A stretch of 64,000 nucleotides of DNA. It comes from Dendrophyllia cribrosa. Its lineage: Eukaryota > Cnidaria > Anthozoa > Scleractinia > Dendrophylliidae. Positions 12,150 to 25,600 of this stretch are shown here, in pieces. Each line of letters begins with the position of its first letter. Positions within the stretch are counted from its first letter, which is position 1. Made by a program: the position numbers and the translations under genes. Below the pieces are notes generated by a model. The model saw nothing but the letters and a program-made list of their open reading frames with translations, was not told the origin of the DNA and made no database searches. Location of the stretch: NCBI GenBank assembly GCA_024195265.1, contig JAJLRJ010000001.1, forward strand, positions 5,015,357 to 5,079,356. The letters run 5' to 3'.

Positions 12150-12822
12150 GACAAAACGGCCTTTAAAGAAATAAAAGGGGGTCTTAGTTTTCGAAAAAAC
12201 GAAAACTAAGACCCTGGTAAGCAGTGTCAAAATGACTTTACCATAGACTTCGCATCTGATTTTTGTTTATTGTCTTACAGTAAATAACGGATTGAAATAA
12301 CAAAATTGGCTTTGGAAAAAGAAAAAATGGCCTTTAAAGAAATAAAAGGCCTTAGTCAAAATGACTTTAGTGACTTTTGCCATAGACTTCGCGTAGACCC
12401 TCGTGCTCTGGCTTTTGATTGTTGTCTTATACTGAATAACGGATTGAAATAACAAAATTGGCTTTGGAAAAAGAAAAAAACGGCCTTTAAAGAAATAAAA
12501 GGGGGTCTTAGTTTTAGGTCTTAGTTTTCGAAAAAACGAAAACTAAGACCCTGGTAAGCAGTGTCAAAATGACTTTGCCAAAGACTTCGCATCTGGTTTT
12601 TGTTTATTGTCTTACAGTAAATTGGCTTTGGAAAAAGAAAAAAAACGGCCTTTAAAGAAATAAAAGGGGGTCTTAGTTTTAGGTCTTAGTTTTCGAAAAA
12701 ACGAAAACTAAGACCCTAGTAAAAAAGGTAAATTATAGGGGGTCTTAGTTTTAGGTCTTAGTTTTAGGTCTTACGTCTTAGGTCTTCGTTTTCGTGGGTC
12801 TTAGTTTTCGATACAAGCGTTT
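12150..12822 (-). repeat. Right foldback arm, inverted and rearranged copies of the same unit
   Basis: Contains the reverse complement of the left arm: about three partial or full 150-bp units and the GACCTA runs, ending in reversed 'gggtcttagttttcgata'. Internal deletions make the copies unequal. The block 'ttttcgaaaaaacgaaaact' recurs three times as a small palindrome. Confidence 0.85.
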
Positions 12823-12892
12823 TTCAAGATTGTAGCTTGCGTGACACCTCGCGACATAGCCCCTTTAAGTGTAAAAAAGAAAATCTAAAATC

Positions 12893-12975
12893 CCCAATCA
12901 GGATTGAACCTGTGACCTCAGCTAGGCTTAGGCTTACATAGCCTACCGTACCACTGTACCACCTAGCTTCTCGGG
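12893..12975 (-). repeat. tRNA-like sequence, probably SINE head or tRNA pseudogene
   Basis: On the minus strand an A-box-like 'GGTGGTACAGTGGTACGG' is followed 45 bases later by a B box 'GGTTCAATCC'. The acceptor stem does not pair, so it is not a functional tRNA. It lies between the TTAA element and the outer right inverted repeat. Confidence 0.45.
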
Positions 12976-13032
12976 TTGCTTAGTCCTAAATTTAACTTTA
13001 TGAACTGCTACCCCTAACCTCAACTGAAAGCT

Positions 13033-13092
13033 AACCATTTACTCCGTTATATAAGTCTCAATAAGGTGTCTGACGTCCTTGTGGACGGTATG
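13033..13092 (-). repeat. Outer inverted repeat, right arm
   Basis: Inverted partner of 9973-10,029, ending GGACGGTATGATTTGGGC. It differs by several substitutions and a short indel, implying an old insertion. Confidence 0.65.
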
Positions 13093-13645
13093 ATTTGGGC
13101 TTTACCCTGAGCGAATGCGCTCGGTGGCTAATGTGCCAAACAGCCCATTGCGGTCGCAAACATAAAAGACATTTATTCACTCTTTGCTTTGTTGTCATTG
13201 TTCTTCTTCTTGTACGTGTTAGTTTATTTGGCCTACCGTGATTTCGACTCCTAATACCTAAATCAAAAGACACCGAAGACCTAATGCATCTGCAAATGAA
13301 CACATTCCTTCCTCTTTACTACAATCAATTTTGGACATTACTACCGAATACCTCACAATATTTTTTCGGGCAATTAAGAAATATGATGCTCCAGACCATC
13401 TGCTCACAGCACTTTACCTTCCATTAGGCCACCACTAGTTTTAAAGGTATTATCGAACTTGACAGAAATAAATTAACAATGAGTCAAATGAGAGAGCGGT
13501 CGATCGGATTGTTAATAATACCTGCCATGGAAACCAAGAATATGATTCCGATATAATTATTGTATTTATGTTAATTTTTGCCTCCCCAAGACTACCCCTC
13601 TAAAAGAAAGACTCGGCAACATAATTAAGATGTTATGCAACTTAC

Positions 13646-16600
13646 CTCTACATTAACCTGTGCAACGTTATGAACTTTCATTGCTCGCAGACCAAACTTT
13701 AAACTGCAAAGGGTCTCGTTAACGTCACGAAAAGATGGAGAAACACAGACCTAAAACAGAAGACGCATAACTCAGTATTCAACTTTTCAGTATCACAGGG
13801 TCAACTAGGTGTTATCACATCATAATTTAATATGTCGCTTTTTTTTTCTTTAAGACATTTAAAAATCTTCAAAAGTTCACGAGTCATCTCAACCGACTGA
13901 AATGCGATTTCTTTTCCTTTTCAATTTAATCTTACATATGACCATTATCTTATGAAACAGAGCCAGTGGGAGAAAGTCTACCTGAATTAAAAAAGCATAA
14001 TAATAGGCAATTCGATATATTAAAATTCTTACTTGGTTACGAGGCTTAGGGGAATAAAGCAAATGAAATACCATCGAGGTTCAAGGGTGAATGATTAATT
14101 TGTTTTGTTTTATTGCCCTAAGCCTCGTAGTCAAGTTACAATTTAAATATATCAAAATTGGCCAATTCAGTTTTCACACCCGACCGACCACCCGACCTCA
14201 TTCCCAGGGTGCTCTCTGTTCAGCTATATGATGACAGAACCCTGGGAACGAGTTTGTTTTCACTCAGAGTAAAACCGTCATGTAATGTACCTCTAACTTT
14301 GAAGTCTGTGGAAGAAATCGTACAGTAGTGTGACCTATCAAATGAAAAATCTTCAGTAGTAATTTTCATTGGTTAACAGTTTGTTTTCCGTATTTAACAA
14401 AACGGGAAAAGTTTTCCTTTTTCTCGGCTAAAATATGATTTTAGACACTATCGACAGTATAAACATTCACTTACAATTAAACTGGTTTTGGAGTTGCCGT
14501 CTAGTCCGTCCTGTAGTAGCCTGGTTAGCGTTGAATTTCTGTACGGAATATGGCGTCTAGTTCCTTCTGCTAACGCCTGAATCACATTCCTGAATTGAAA
14601 ACATCATTTAATCTTTCATCGTGAAACTGTGCAATTACTAAACAAAATGTTGTTATGATATCACTTGCTTCCTGCCTCGGTTATCATTCTAGAGAGCAAA
14701 GAATGAAAACAATTCCTACTGTTTACATATTTCCTTAAATTTTTAGCTCTTTCGACATTCAACAACTCAATCCTAATTAAAATTCGAACTGGAGAAAATC
14801 CAAAATTGTGTTTTGAAAAAATGTTAAAAATCAATATACATTCCTATTACTGTTTTATTTAGTGGAAAGAAAGCCTGATTCCATTCAAATGCTTACATGT
14901 TTATTGAGGTGACCTCTTCGCCAAACGCTAAACAAATTTAGAATCGTGTAAAAAAGAAAATCGACTTTTCGACACAGAAAAGGTCAAAATAATTTCGATT
15001 TGTCCCGATTTGCTTCAAAAGAAGTGATATAGATCACTTGTTAGATTAATGAACTTATATTGCTTCCTTGGAGTTTTTTGAATAAACAAGATAATTTGCA
15101 ATTATAGTTTAGCGGTTATAAATCTCAGACAAAACATTTGTTAAGGTTAAAAAATGTTGGGAAAATTCCATACGAATTTAATTTAGGGTTTATAAACGTA
15201 TTTGGCTCACATTGCATTTTCAACTGATAAATAACGTTGATGCAGTAGTTATATTTTGGCATGACTATAAACCTATCAATGGCTCTGTCGCCGTCACCTT
15301 TAATTACAAAATTTTAGGCGACATACACTTGTATGGAAATCCAGCATTTTAAAATGATACAGAACGTCGCCGGCTCAACATTTTAGCGAAAGGATCGCAC
15401 TAGTCGATATATAAGCAGGCATTTTTTTTGGCTGGCATACAGTGAATTTAGAACGAATTATGCATGTTATAAACAATGACATGAATTGAGGTCAAGCGGA
15501 TCTAGTTAGTAGCAGGTTGTCCGTTGCATGGCCGATGTTACACTAGATCGATAGGTTCATATTTTCTAGTCCATTTGTAACTCTTTTACTCTGTTGCGAA
15601 ACCTTGAGTCCTGTCAGTGTCCGGGAAGTGGTTCGAATAATAAAAATAGAAATAGATATGGTGCAACCATTTTACATATGAGTGCTTAGTACTGAGAGCT
15701 TTTTGACACCCAATTTCTTTTTCTGTATTTTAGAAAATAAAAATTGAGATTTCTCTCGAATTTGGAATAAAGATTTTTTTAGTAAAGGTTTCTAAGACAT
15801 GATGCGTGTAGAGCCAGCAAAAACGTGCGCGCTCCTAGACTGCTACAACCTTGTATAAATTGTGTCAACAATACAAATTCTAGATTCTCTACATGTCAAC
15901 ACAAGTTTTAAAAATCATGCAAGGATAATCACATATGTTATGAGATGAGCCTCACTTCGTACCAGTTCACATACACTGCAAATAACTGTGATTTTACACA
16001 CCCCAGCTCCAGAAGAGAGGAATTGATGCTCTGAGCTTCCTGGAGTCGCTCTCCTTCAGCCTTTGTTTTCTTCACCCGCTCACTTCCTGCCAGATCACAG
16101 CTAAGAGTGAAAAAGACAAGAGTCTAATGAGCTGATGAGATTTTCAGGAAATCTTAAAGCAACTTGATAGGAACGTGTCCGTCTGGAGGTGCACCAGGTT
16201 TTGCTGATTGTAATTAACGGGTTATAAATACGTCTATCGCGCGTGATCTACGTTTTGAGAGCTGCAGCGTCACAGCTGTCTATACGCCTCCAGCCATGGG
16301 CTGGATATTAGAAAAGTGCAAAAGATATTGAATTGTGGAAATGTAATATCAACTAAGATACTGACGCAAAAGGAAATCCATGCTTGTTGATTTAATAGTA
16401 TTTTGTCTAATACACCGACATTTTTTTAAAGGCGAGACCTGGGCGAGTCAAAAACAAAGCGATAGCAACCGTGACTGTTAATTGATCAGATAAAACATTA
16501 CCATGAATGGACATTACGCACTTTTGGCGCCAAAATATGCAATGATATTTGTCCTAAAACGAACACACTATCTCTTCAAGATGCGACCGTGAGCTTTGAG

Positions 16601-19600
16601 TAAAAGATAATATTCAACTTAAGACAGATAACACTAATCAAATTTTTGAAGGGCCAAATTGACAACTTCGCATTTAAACTGTTAAAGGGCAATGTCGCTA
16701 TATTTAGTGTCACTTTAAAATGTCAAAACACGGATCTGTATCAATAGAAACGAAAAGAATACTCTAATTTTGTTAACCATTCTGAACCCCACTATTGTTT
16801 ATTGTCTATACTGAAATTTGGTTGCAGGGCAAACCAAACCACCCAACTCTTTTATTTTTGTACAAAGAATAAATTGTTGTTGTTGTTGTTGTTGCAGATG
16901 GTCAGGATCAGATGGAATGTATTGCAGACTTGACTCGGCATCCATAAACAATACAACGGAACCAAACGAAACTGCTCAAATAATGCTTGACATCAACTGT
17001 ACGGGGATACGAACCGCATGATAGATGAGTCGACCCTGGCGTTGAGTAATCGATCATGGTAAAAGACAAGAGAATTATTGGTGCTTTAATCAATGAAATT
17101 GATGATGTGTAAGACTCACTCAATCATCGATAAGAATATTTACAGGCGTTTTACGTTCTCTATCCCCAGTCTCTTCGTCATTTTTCACTTTAATTTTTTT
17201 CTTCGGATTTTCCATTATCTGAACGCCTAGAATTGGCCATGGGCTATAACAAATGAAGCCGTTTGTTAAAGATCGATATGAAACATACACATAGAGTTTT
17301 CCTCTGACTGCGGCGAAACCACAAGTTTGAGCTGTAATCCTCTGCAACATTTCTTCGTCTTCCTGAATAATGATGCAAAAATGAATGGTTAGACATGTTA
17401 GGCCTTTTTCGTTGTAAGAATTGTTCAGAATGCGCCCGGTGCATAATTAACTGATTTTGATATTATTTACAGCTGCAGCGGATTTAGTTCTTTTCCGTTC
17501 CTTTCTATTTTTTTTTTTACCGTTCTTTCATTCAGCTCTATTCTTTTTTTCATTCCTCGATTGAAACTTTACATGGGAGAGGAAGAATGCAGAAGAGAGA
17601 TGTGTCAAAACCACACCGCGGACCACTGAGATGGTATTCTACAACTTGAAACTTTCCAATTCGGAGAGTAGAAATTGTCGAAGTAAATTAAAATGGAAGT
17701 ACTTCACTTTCCATTCAACCCAAAGTGGATTAGCCTGTTAAGGTTGTCCTCTTTTCCCTTAAATTTTCGTGCGACTGAAATTTCCTTTTCCATTCGCATG
17801 GTAAAGGGCCGGTTAAATTTACGGTTGGCTATCAGTTCTTTTGGTCAAATGGAAGGCGCCCTTGTCACTTACATCGTAGTGGTAAGCACCGAAGGCTTCC
17901 AAGGAGCCACTGTCACTTGAACACTCAGCGTCTGAAGTGCCCGACATGTAATAAGACTCGTAACTACTCAAAGAGTCTGTGATGCCTAGAACAAAACAGT
18001 CGTCAGTGAAGCAGAGCATAACGCAAACTCAGGTATAACTGAAACTACTCATGAACACTACTAGTATGTTATAGTATAGCTAAAAACGGCAAACTGATCC
18101 TTACGGCAAGGAGAAGAGATTGCGACAGACGTGAAATAAAAAACAAACAGTTAAATATGTTTCATCATTTTGCCGTTTTTTGCTATACTATTTCAAGAAT
18201 TTTACTGATCCCGGGTCTGCGATAGATCTGGCACTCTTAATTGGTTTGTCGCTGTGGTTTTGCTGTTATTATAGTTTCTAACTTTCTAGTACTGATGTTA
18301 TGCCTGCATAAAGCAACTGATAAAGTTATAAATCTGCGATTAAGAGTGATAACTAACGAATGAGGTTCAGTTAGGTCGATGATTTATGGACATCCAGAGA
18401 CGCGAGATAAACAGAGAACACGAGACGTGGGATGAACAAAAATACAACGAAAGGCAAATAACTTAAAATAAGAAATTGCTTGTAATTGTAGCTGATAAAA
18501 GATTTAAACAAAATTTCAAATACAGTGATCATTAAAAAAGGTGTAAGCTTTTAAATATTTTTAAAATGTCGGAAGTTTAGGCCCACCCGCTTTAAACTTT
18601 ATGAGATAATAAATACATGGGGAAATTCATATTCGTTTTAAAGACTGTTTTAAACAGTCAATTCTGGATCAGCCATAAGCAATATATCAAGACAAAGGCA
18701 CACATGCATGAGTAAAAAGGGTCACAAAACTGAATAAGCCTGTTGCCATGGTTGCAGGCGTTTACTGATAGCGAGAAGCGATAAAGTATAGGCAGCGTGC
18801 GAAAAGGAAAACATTGCAAGTGCTGACCGAGGAGGAACGGGGCGGAGCTCTCCTCTCTTTCTAGTATCCTCGCGTTTTTTAACTCCCAATCTTTTCTTTG
18901 AAACGGTACGATCCTCAGTATCTGAGCGCCTTTAGTTAACAGGCTAAACTGGATACCAGAATGAAGAAAGGTGCAAAGGGAGGCGAAGGCTGCCTCGTCC
19001 CTAAGGCCCCGACCACACTAATGCGTTTTAAAAAGTCTCCGTTTTCAACTCGAAGAAAACGAAGCAAAATACTTTCGCCCACACTAGCGTTTTCGCATCG
19101 TTTTCACCTGTCCACACTAAAACGGTCGAAAACGATGAAAACGACTGGGACTGGGGATTGCGCATGTGTTAAAGGTGATAGACTGCTCCGATTTGGACTG
19201 GAACCGATGGCATGCGACGTCATCGTTTTCAAAAGTCTCCGTTTTCACCTGTCCACACTAGAGATTTTACGTCGCCGTTTTCAAAAGTCTCCGTTTTCAC
19301 GCCACCTGACCACACTAGAAACGAAGCGTTTTCAAAACGATGCGTTTTCAAAAGTCTCCACTTTTGAAACCGTTTTCGAAAGTCTCCGTTTTCATCAGCA
19401 TTTTCGGGCGTTTTAGTGTGGACGATAGGCGAAAACGCATCAAAACATATGCGTTTTCAAACGAAAACGCATTAGTGTGGTCGGGGCCTAAACGATGGCA
19501 AAGCGTGAAAAAACAGCGAGCGCGGTGCATCATGGGGTATCTCCCACTAAAACAAGGAGCGACGACTGGGAACAAATGAGTTAGAGAAAAAAAAGTTCCA

Positions 19601-22600
19601 AACCTCCATATCGGCGAGGAACACTGAGCCTCTCAATCTTGAGTAAACATACAGCATGGGATCTAAAAAAACAAAAAATATTCACATGGGTGATTTGAAC
19701 TTTATCCCATATGTACGACTGGAAAGAAATATATATTACATCCTTTAAAAATGTCATTATGTCTTCTGAACCAACCTGCTAGACTGCCTGTTCATCCTAG
19801 TTTCAGCAATGGCTAGTCTCTTTTTGCCAGATTTCAATAGTCTAACAATCTCCTCTGGACTCTTCACGAAATATTCGGATAGATTCTCTACGTAGACACC
19901 TAGAAAAGAACAGAGAATGATTTATAGCTGGTCAATGTATATTTATTTTAAACTGTTCCGTTTTCTAAAATATTGTGCGAAAGCTAGCGGGACATTCAGT
20001 ATATGAATTGATCTAAACTTTCAATCTATATAAACATCGTTGTTTGAATTCATTAAAGTTCAGTTCCTTATCTTTTAAAAACACATCGATTGAAATAACA
20101 AAATAATATAACAACACACCATAAAACAGCTTAACAAACAGTCGAAGCTCCGCGGACACCCTCGGAAAACAGAAAAAGCGCCCGTAACTGGTCAAGAGCT
20201 GGCCGCTAATGGGAATGATTCTCGGAAGAGGAGAATTCAAACGGGGTTTTTCCAAGGCGGCCGTAAGTAGAGCTGTGCGCTTACGAGAGTGTCCACTTAG
20301 ACAGCTTCGACTGTACTGCTTTGTGGCTAATTTGCCGCACGCACGCGCCGCACACGCGCGTGCGTGCGGCGATGCCGCGTCCATTTTTTACACAGTTATG
20401 ATTTGATTTAGCCTCTTCCAGGCGTTCAGTTAGTGGGGCGCGAAAGAAAAATCGGGCGCAGGAGAAAAAAACGGAGGCGAGGCTGGGCCCCCTCTCCCCA
20501 GCCTCGCCTCGGTTTTTTTCTCCTGCGCCCGATTTTTCTTTCGCACCCCACTAACTGAACGCCTGGAAGAGGCTAGATTTGATTCGGCCAAGGGTTCAAA
20601 AGACAGAACTACCACACATGACTCAAGGGTTGGCTTAATGAATTAAAGAATTAATAACGATGTTAAAATGATACCGGCTTCCCAATAATTGTCATCATCT
20701 GAATTCTTTACAAAGCGAGTAAACAGATTGATAGAGGAATTAGCATTTAAGTCACAATCGTGTCTGACAGAGAGACAGCTAGGCCTAACTAATTAATAAT
20801 TAAGCCGTCCCAAAATTTAACTACGTATTGGTAATGAAGAGTCAAGTTTGTCTTATTTAGTGTACACTTTTCTCATAGTTTGAACTGTTCGACTCTACCT
20901 TTTTTTGGATGCTCTCTTAAATACACCTCTGGTCCTGATTTTTCAGAATCTAACAGATCGTAAACTCGTTCCTGGTAAATCTGAAGGTAAGAACACGTCA
21001 CCTGGAAGGATCGAGATTAGAGTTATCAATAGTGGAACTGATGTAAATTAACGAGTTTAGGGATTACTCTAAAGAATTAAAGGAAATAAAACAACTGAAT
21101 CTACTTCTATTTAGTAAGAAACTGTGACTGAAAAAGCAATGTTAAGAGGTAGCTTGAGGTGGAGGGGACGTTACTGCGGACATCGCTGGCTGTTTCTCCC
21201 TCCCTTCTTTCACCCACATTATTGCAAGTTACAGTTGTATTAGTGTACTTCTACTTTTTGTGCCCAATATTCTTGTTAACATGCTGTTAATTTTTGTACT
21301 TACAGCGTACGAATGGGCCGCGTCCTTACTGATGAGAGCAAAGACATGAGACACAACGCTGGTGGTTAATCCATCTGAGGCCATCAGAGTGTGCGTTTTG
21401 CCTGTAATTTTAGATGCACAGGAAGAAGATTTCAAAGCCATGTTGGTTTAACCAGCGAAGGTCAATCTTTCTCGCGAGTCTGCTAATTTTCAAAGCCTGA
21501 ACTACAAGTCACTCCCAGCCGGAGTCAATTATGGAGACATGTAGTGTAGTTCTAACTTTTAAGTCTGTGGACAAAATCCTATGGTGTGACCATTATTTAA
21601 ATGAAACCTTTTCAGCAGTACTTTTGCATGGTACCATTTGTTTTTCAATATTTAACAAAATGAAATTTGGAATTAAAAAAAAAATGATTTTTGGCACTCT
21701 TGGGAGTTAAGGGGTTAAATTAAAGGTGTCAAGAAATGAATACTTTTATACCTGCCCCTGTCTGTCCGTAAGCCATCAAGATGCCATTGAGGCCTGTCAT
21801 GGAGGCTTCAACCAGCGGCTTACCAACCACCTGGTACACCTAACAACACATGAAAATAAATCACGACAGATCACACAATGAAATACTGACCACATACAAT
21901 GGGCACTTTCAGCTGCATCGTCTATCGCTTAGCGAGATTAGACATAGAAACTGAATACCCTATAGTATATGTTTTCTACTGCCATATTCCCAATGGACTT
22001 GGTAGAGGGCAATACAATGGGGCGGTGATGCGTGCATCAGAGTTTACTTTTCTAACGACGACTTAGCGATGGGCGGACCGATTGGCTTTGCCTTTGGCAA
22101 GTCCGACCGGTACCAGTCAAGACAAAATTACCATATATCACGTAAGTCAATACAGCAAAACTATTGTCTTGAAAAGACTGCGCGAGCGATGCGAACTCTT
22201 TAAACTAAAACAAATACTTTCCTTCAAATTTAATGATAAGGATCGCCTTACTCGTATGTACGTCTTTTTTTCGCTGCACAATTACTTAAATAATTCTGAT
22301 CGAAACTATTCACTCATTAGGACTTATCTTGATAAATGGTGTTAAATGATCCTTTTAGTTTTTTTTTAAATGGTTGCAGTTATTCGGTAAAAGAATGTAA
22401 ACCGGACTCATGACGCGGGTTGACAACGAATAGAGGGCTTACTTCCTCATTTGAGGCATCGGCTGGCAAAATCTGATCAAACTGAAAAATCTTCTCCTTT
22501 TTGCCGTCCACAACACGAACCTATAAAAGTAAAAACAAAACTTGTTTAAAGAAGGAACTATCAATGGAAATTATCGAGCCTTGGTAAAGTATAATAAGAG

Positions 22601-25600
22601 GATAAGGAAGTAAGAAGACTCCATGATCTTGTTAGCAATTAACTGAACAGACAACATGGATTCGGCTTTGATCCTGAGCTATAGTTCGAAAACCAGAACC
22701 GAAATTTTATATTCACGACAAGACGTCGTTGTATGGCTGATCGTTTAGCGACCAAGACTCTGGATGCCGCGAGGATCGTTGACTCCCCGGCAGATTTCTC
22801 CGGCCTTCGTCTACTGACTTGAAAGTTAGGAACACATTGTACAGCGCATGATATTCAACTTAAACAGCAGGAAAGTTCTGCTATAAACTCAATAGCTTTC
22901 ATTTGAATGGTCACACTTTGGGATTTTATTCACAGACCCAAAGGGTTATTTGAACCACCATGTACATAATAAACAGTATCACAGGAAAGTACTGCCGCAA
23001 TAGCTTTTGAATGGTCCCCGGGGGGGGGGGGGGGGGGGGGGGGGTACTCCCTATAATGGGTATAATGGGCTATACGGGGATGCTCCGCCCGAAAGGGGTA
23101 CCTTTTTGAGGCTGGAGGTATATGAAAGGGTCGGGATTTCACGAGTTGAAGTATGTGAAAGGGTAGGGATTTCACGAAGAATAGGAAATGGTAGCGAAAA
23201 CACGAGTTGAAGCATAAAAAAGGTAGGGAAAACTGCCATTTAAGTATTATAAAAAGGGCCTTTCAAAATATATCAAACAGACGCACGTAAAGGCTACATG
23301 AAAGGGATACCATTTTCATTGAAAGATATATGAAAGGGGTACCATTTTCAATGAAAGGTATATGAAAGGGGTACCTTTTCTGTCACGGTATATGAAAAGG
23401 TAAGGGTTTGGACCTCGGGGCGGAGCATCCCCGTACAAAACTTTGTTGAGTATCCCCCCGCGGAATGGTCACACTTTAGGATTTTATTCACAGACCCAAA
23501 TATTATTAGAACCACCTTGTACAGTATAATAAACAGTACCACAGATAAGTACTGCTCGGTGGCTTTATTTGAATGGGTTTCACTTTAGGGTTTCGTTCGA
23601 TTCACAGACTCAAAAGTTCAGAACCACCTTGTACAGCATAGTAAACAGTACCACAGGAAAGTACTGCTCAGTAGCTTTCATTTGAATGGTCACACTGCAG
23701 GTTTTCTTCCACCACAGAACCCAATCGTTAGGGCCTAAATTATCCTAACCGTTTTGTATGTAATATTCTGTGTGAGTTAAATAAAAATTGGCTTGACTTG
23801 ACTTGACTTGGGCCACCTTGTACAGAATAATAAACAAACCACAGGAAAGTACTGCTCAGTAGCTTTCATTTGAATAGTCACACTGCAGGTTTCCATCAAC
23901 CACAGACCACAATCGTTAGGATTACATGTACGTACGCTACATGACTGAAGTTGGACTCAGCGAGTTAAAATCGGAGGTTGCTAAGCCCTAGACGCGACGG
24001 CGACTCCACACCGTTGGGTTTAAAATTGTCCGATTACCAAAACTAATTAGCCTTAAGTATTAACTTGTTTATAACAATAACGTTTATTTTCATAACTCAA
24101 AATTCCCACCTCAGTCAGATCCGCGTCTTCCACGTTTACTGCGCCCTTTCCTTCAATGCTTCTGACGTCACCCTGAACAAGAGGACGAATTCTGACGTAC
24201 ACTTGAACGCGACTCATTGTACCGTCCTCGAACACGTCAGAACCTAAATCGAGAATAATCAGTGTATTAGCATCGTATTATCAGCCTTTTCAAAGACTAT
24301 AGGTTGGTTGACTGTAGGCCTTCAGAGTGGGCTAGGGGGTTGATATCAAAGCTTACCAAATTATAGTGATTTTCTTCGATTTCCCACGCCAAGGATTAGC
24401 ACCACCGTTTCTTTAAGGTACTTTAAAACGTTACCCATTTATCTACCAAAACTAAATAAAAACTGGGCAAATATAAGTAGCCCAACTGAGCCTTCGTTCC
24501 TCTGACTTACCACGAATATAAATAAATAATTTGACCCCTGGGATTCTATTGGTGGATTCCAGCAAAAATAGCCGTTTTAGTAAAAACTTCCGGGTTAATT
24601 AATGGATCCCTGGATTTCATGCCGATTGAAACCCTAAAAGACTGATCTATAATCCTTCCCGACTTATAATAAGGTTGTTTACCGGTTTATTTATTTATCA
24701 TGGGCTTGTATAGACCCGGCGTAGCCAATCGATAAAAATCGGTACCGGTAAAAATCGATAGAAATCAAGTGATTTTTATCGATTGGTAACGTAAATCGGT
24801 AGAAATCGATAAAACAATTCGGTGTGTCAAATCGATATTATCGATTTTGTTTGATTTTATCGATTTCTAACGGAAAACGTTCTTTGTTTGTTTTTGGTTT
24901 AAAAATTGCTGGTACACAATGAACAAAATGTACTTATTCAATTGAACATTTTTACTTCACCATTTGTAACGTGAAGGAGTTGATTTTCACGTTCACAAGA
25001 AATACGAAACGATAAACAAAACAAGGCAAACGATAAATGCCGAAAAAAATTTACATTGTCAGCAACATAGAAATAACAAAACAGCAACTACTATTATTCA
25101 CAGGTTAATATCAAGGGAAATATTTTTCTAGGTCTCCTAATACAAGTTATATATGAATATATGAATATAAAAATTACTTGTACTTGGTGCCGAAATTGTG
25201 GTAAGATTCGGTCAGCTCCTTTTATTTTCCTTGGCCTTGGTAACATAGATCTACTACCATGATGGCTACAATTTGGCACCGAATAGATTAACAAGAACAA
25301 AAACTATAATATAACAACAATAATAACACTAACAATTCACCGTTAAGATTAGCTTTAGATGGATACGCCTCAGCTGAAGCGAATTGCGTTGTATCTTCGA
25401 GATGAACACAGGCAAGTTGGAAACAAATAGCTGACGCTGACAGTTTCAGTAGCGCTCGAAAAGACAATTCTATTCACTTGTTGTCTCTTGATTTTATAAA
25501 ACAAGGCGATTATAATCGAATTTAAAAGGCCAAAAATTCACTCGTTAAAAATCGATAACAATCGGTAAAAATCAAGAAAAATCGATAAAACAAATGAGTG

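Larger units (their letters stand above)
10071..12864. mobile_element. 2.8 kb TTAA-flanked non-autonomous DNA transposon
   Basis: TIRs of 19 bp (AGGGGCTATGTCGCGAGGT) point inward from both ends, each bordered by TTAA (10,067-10,070 and 12,865-12,868). No transposase gene was seen inside. The interior contains large inverted arms made of tandem subrepeats, suggesting a foldback element nested within it. TTAA targets are used by piggyBac and Kolobok enzymes; the AGGG start does not settle which. Confidence 0.85.

Noticed and set aside
12893..12975. Functional tRNA gene
   Set aside because: A and B boxes are present but the acceptor stem does not pair; better explained as a SINE head or pseudogene.
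14483..14577. Shorter version of kinesin exon 12 (acceptor at 14,577, donor at 14,482)
   Set aside because: It would break the frame with exons 11 and 13; the 14,589-14,475 version restores [13 protein letters not shown] and KTSLIVCVSPS.
18961..19416. 151-codon plus-strand open frame
   Set aside because: It runs through the internal repeats of the Harbinger-like MITE and is explained by them.
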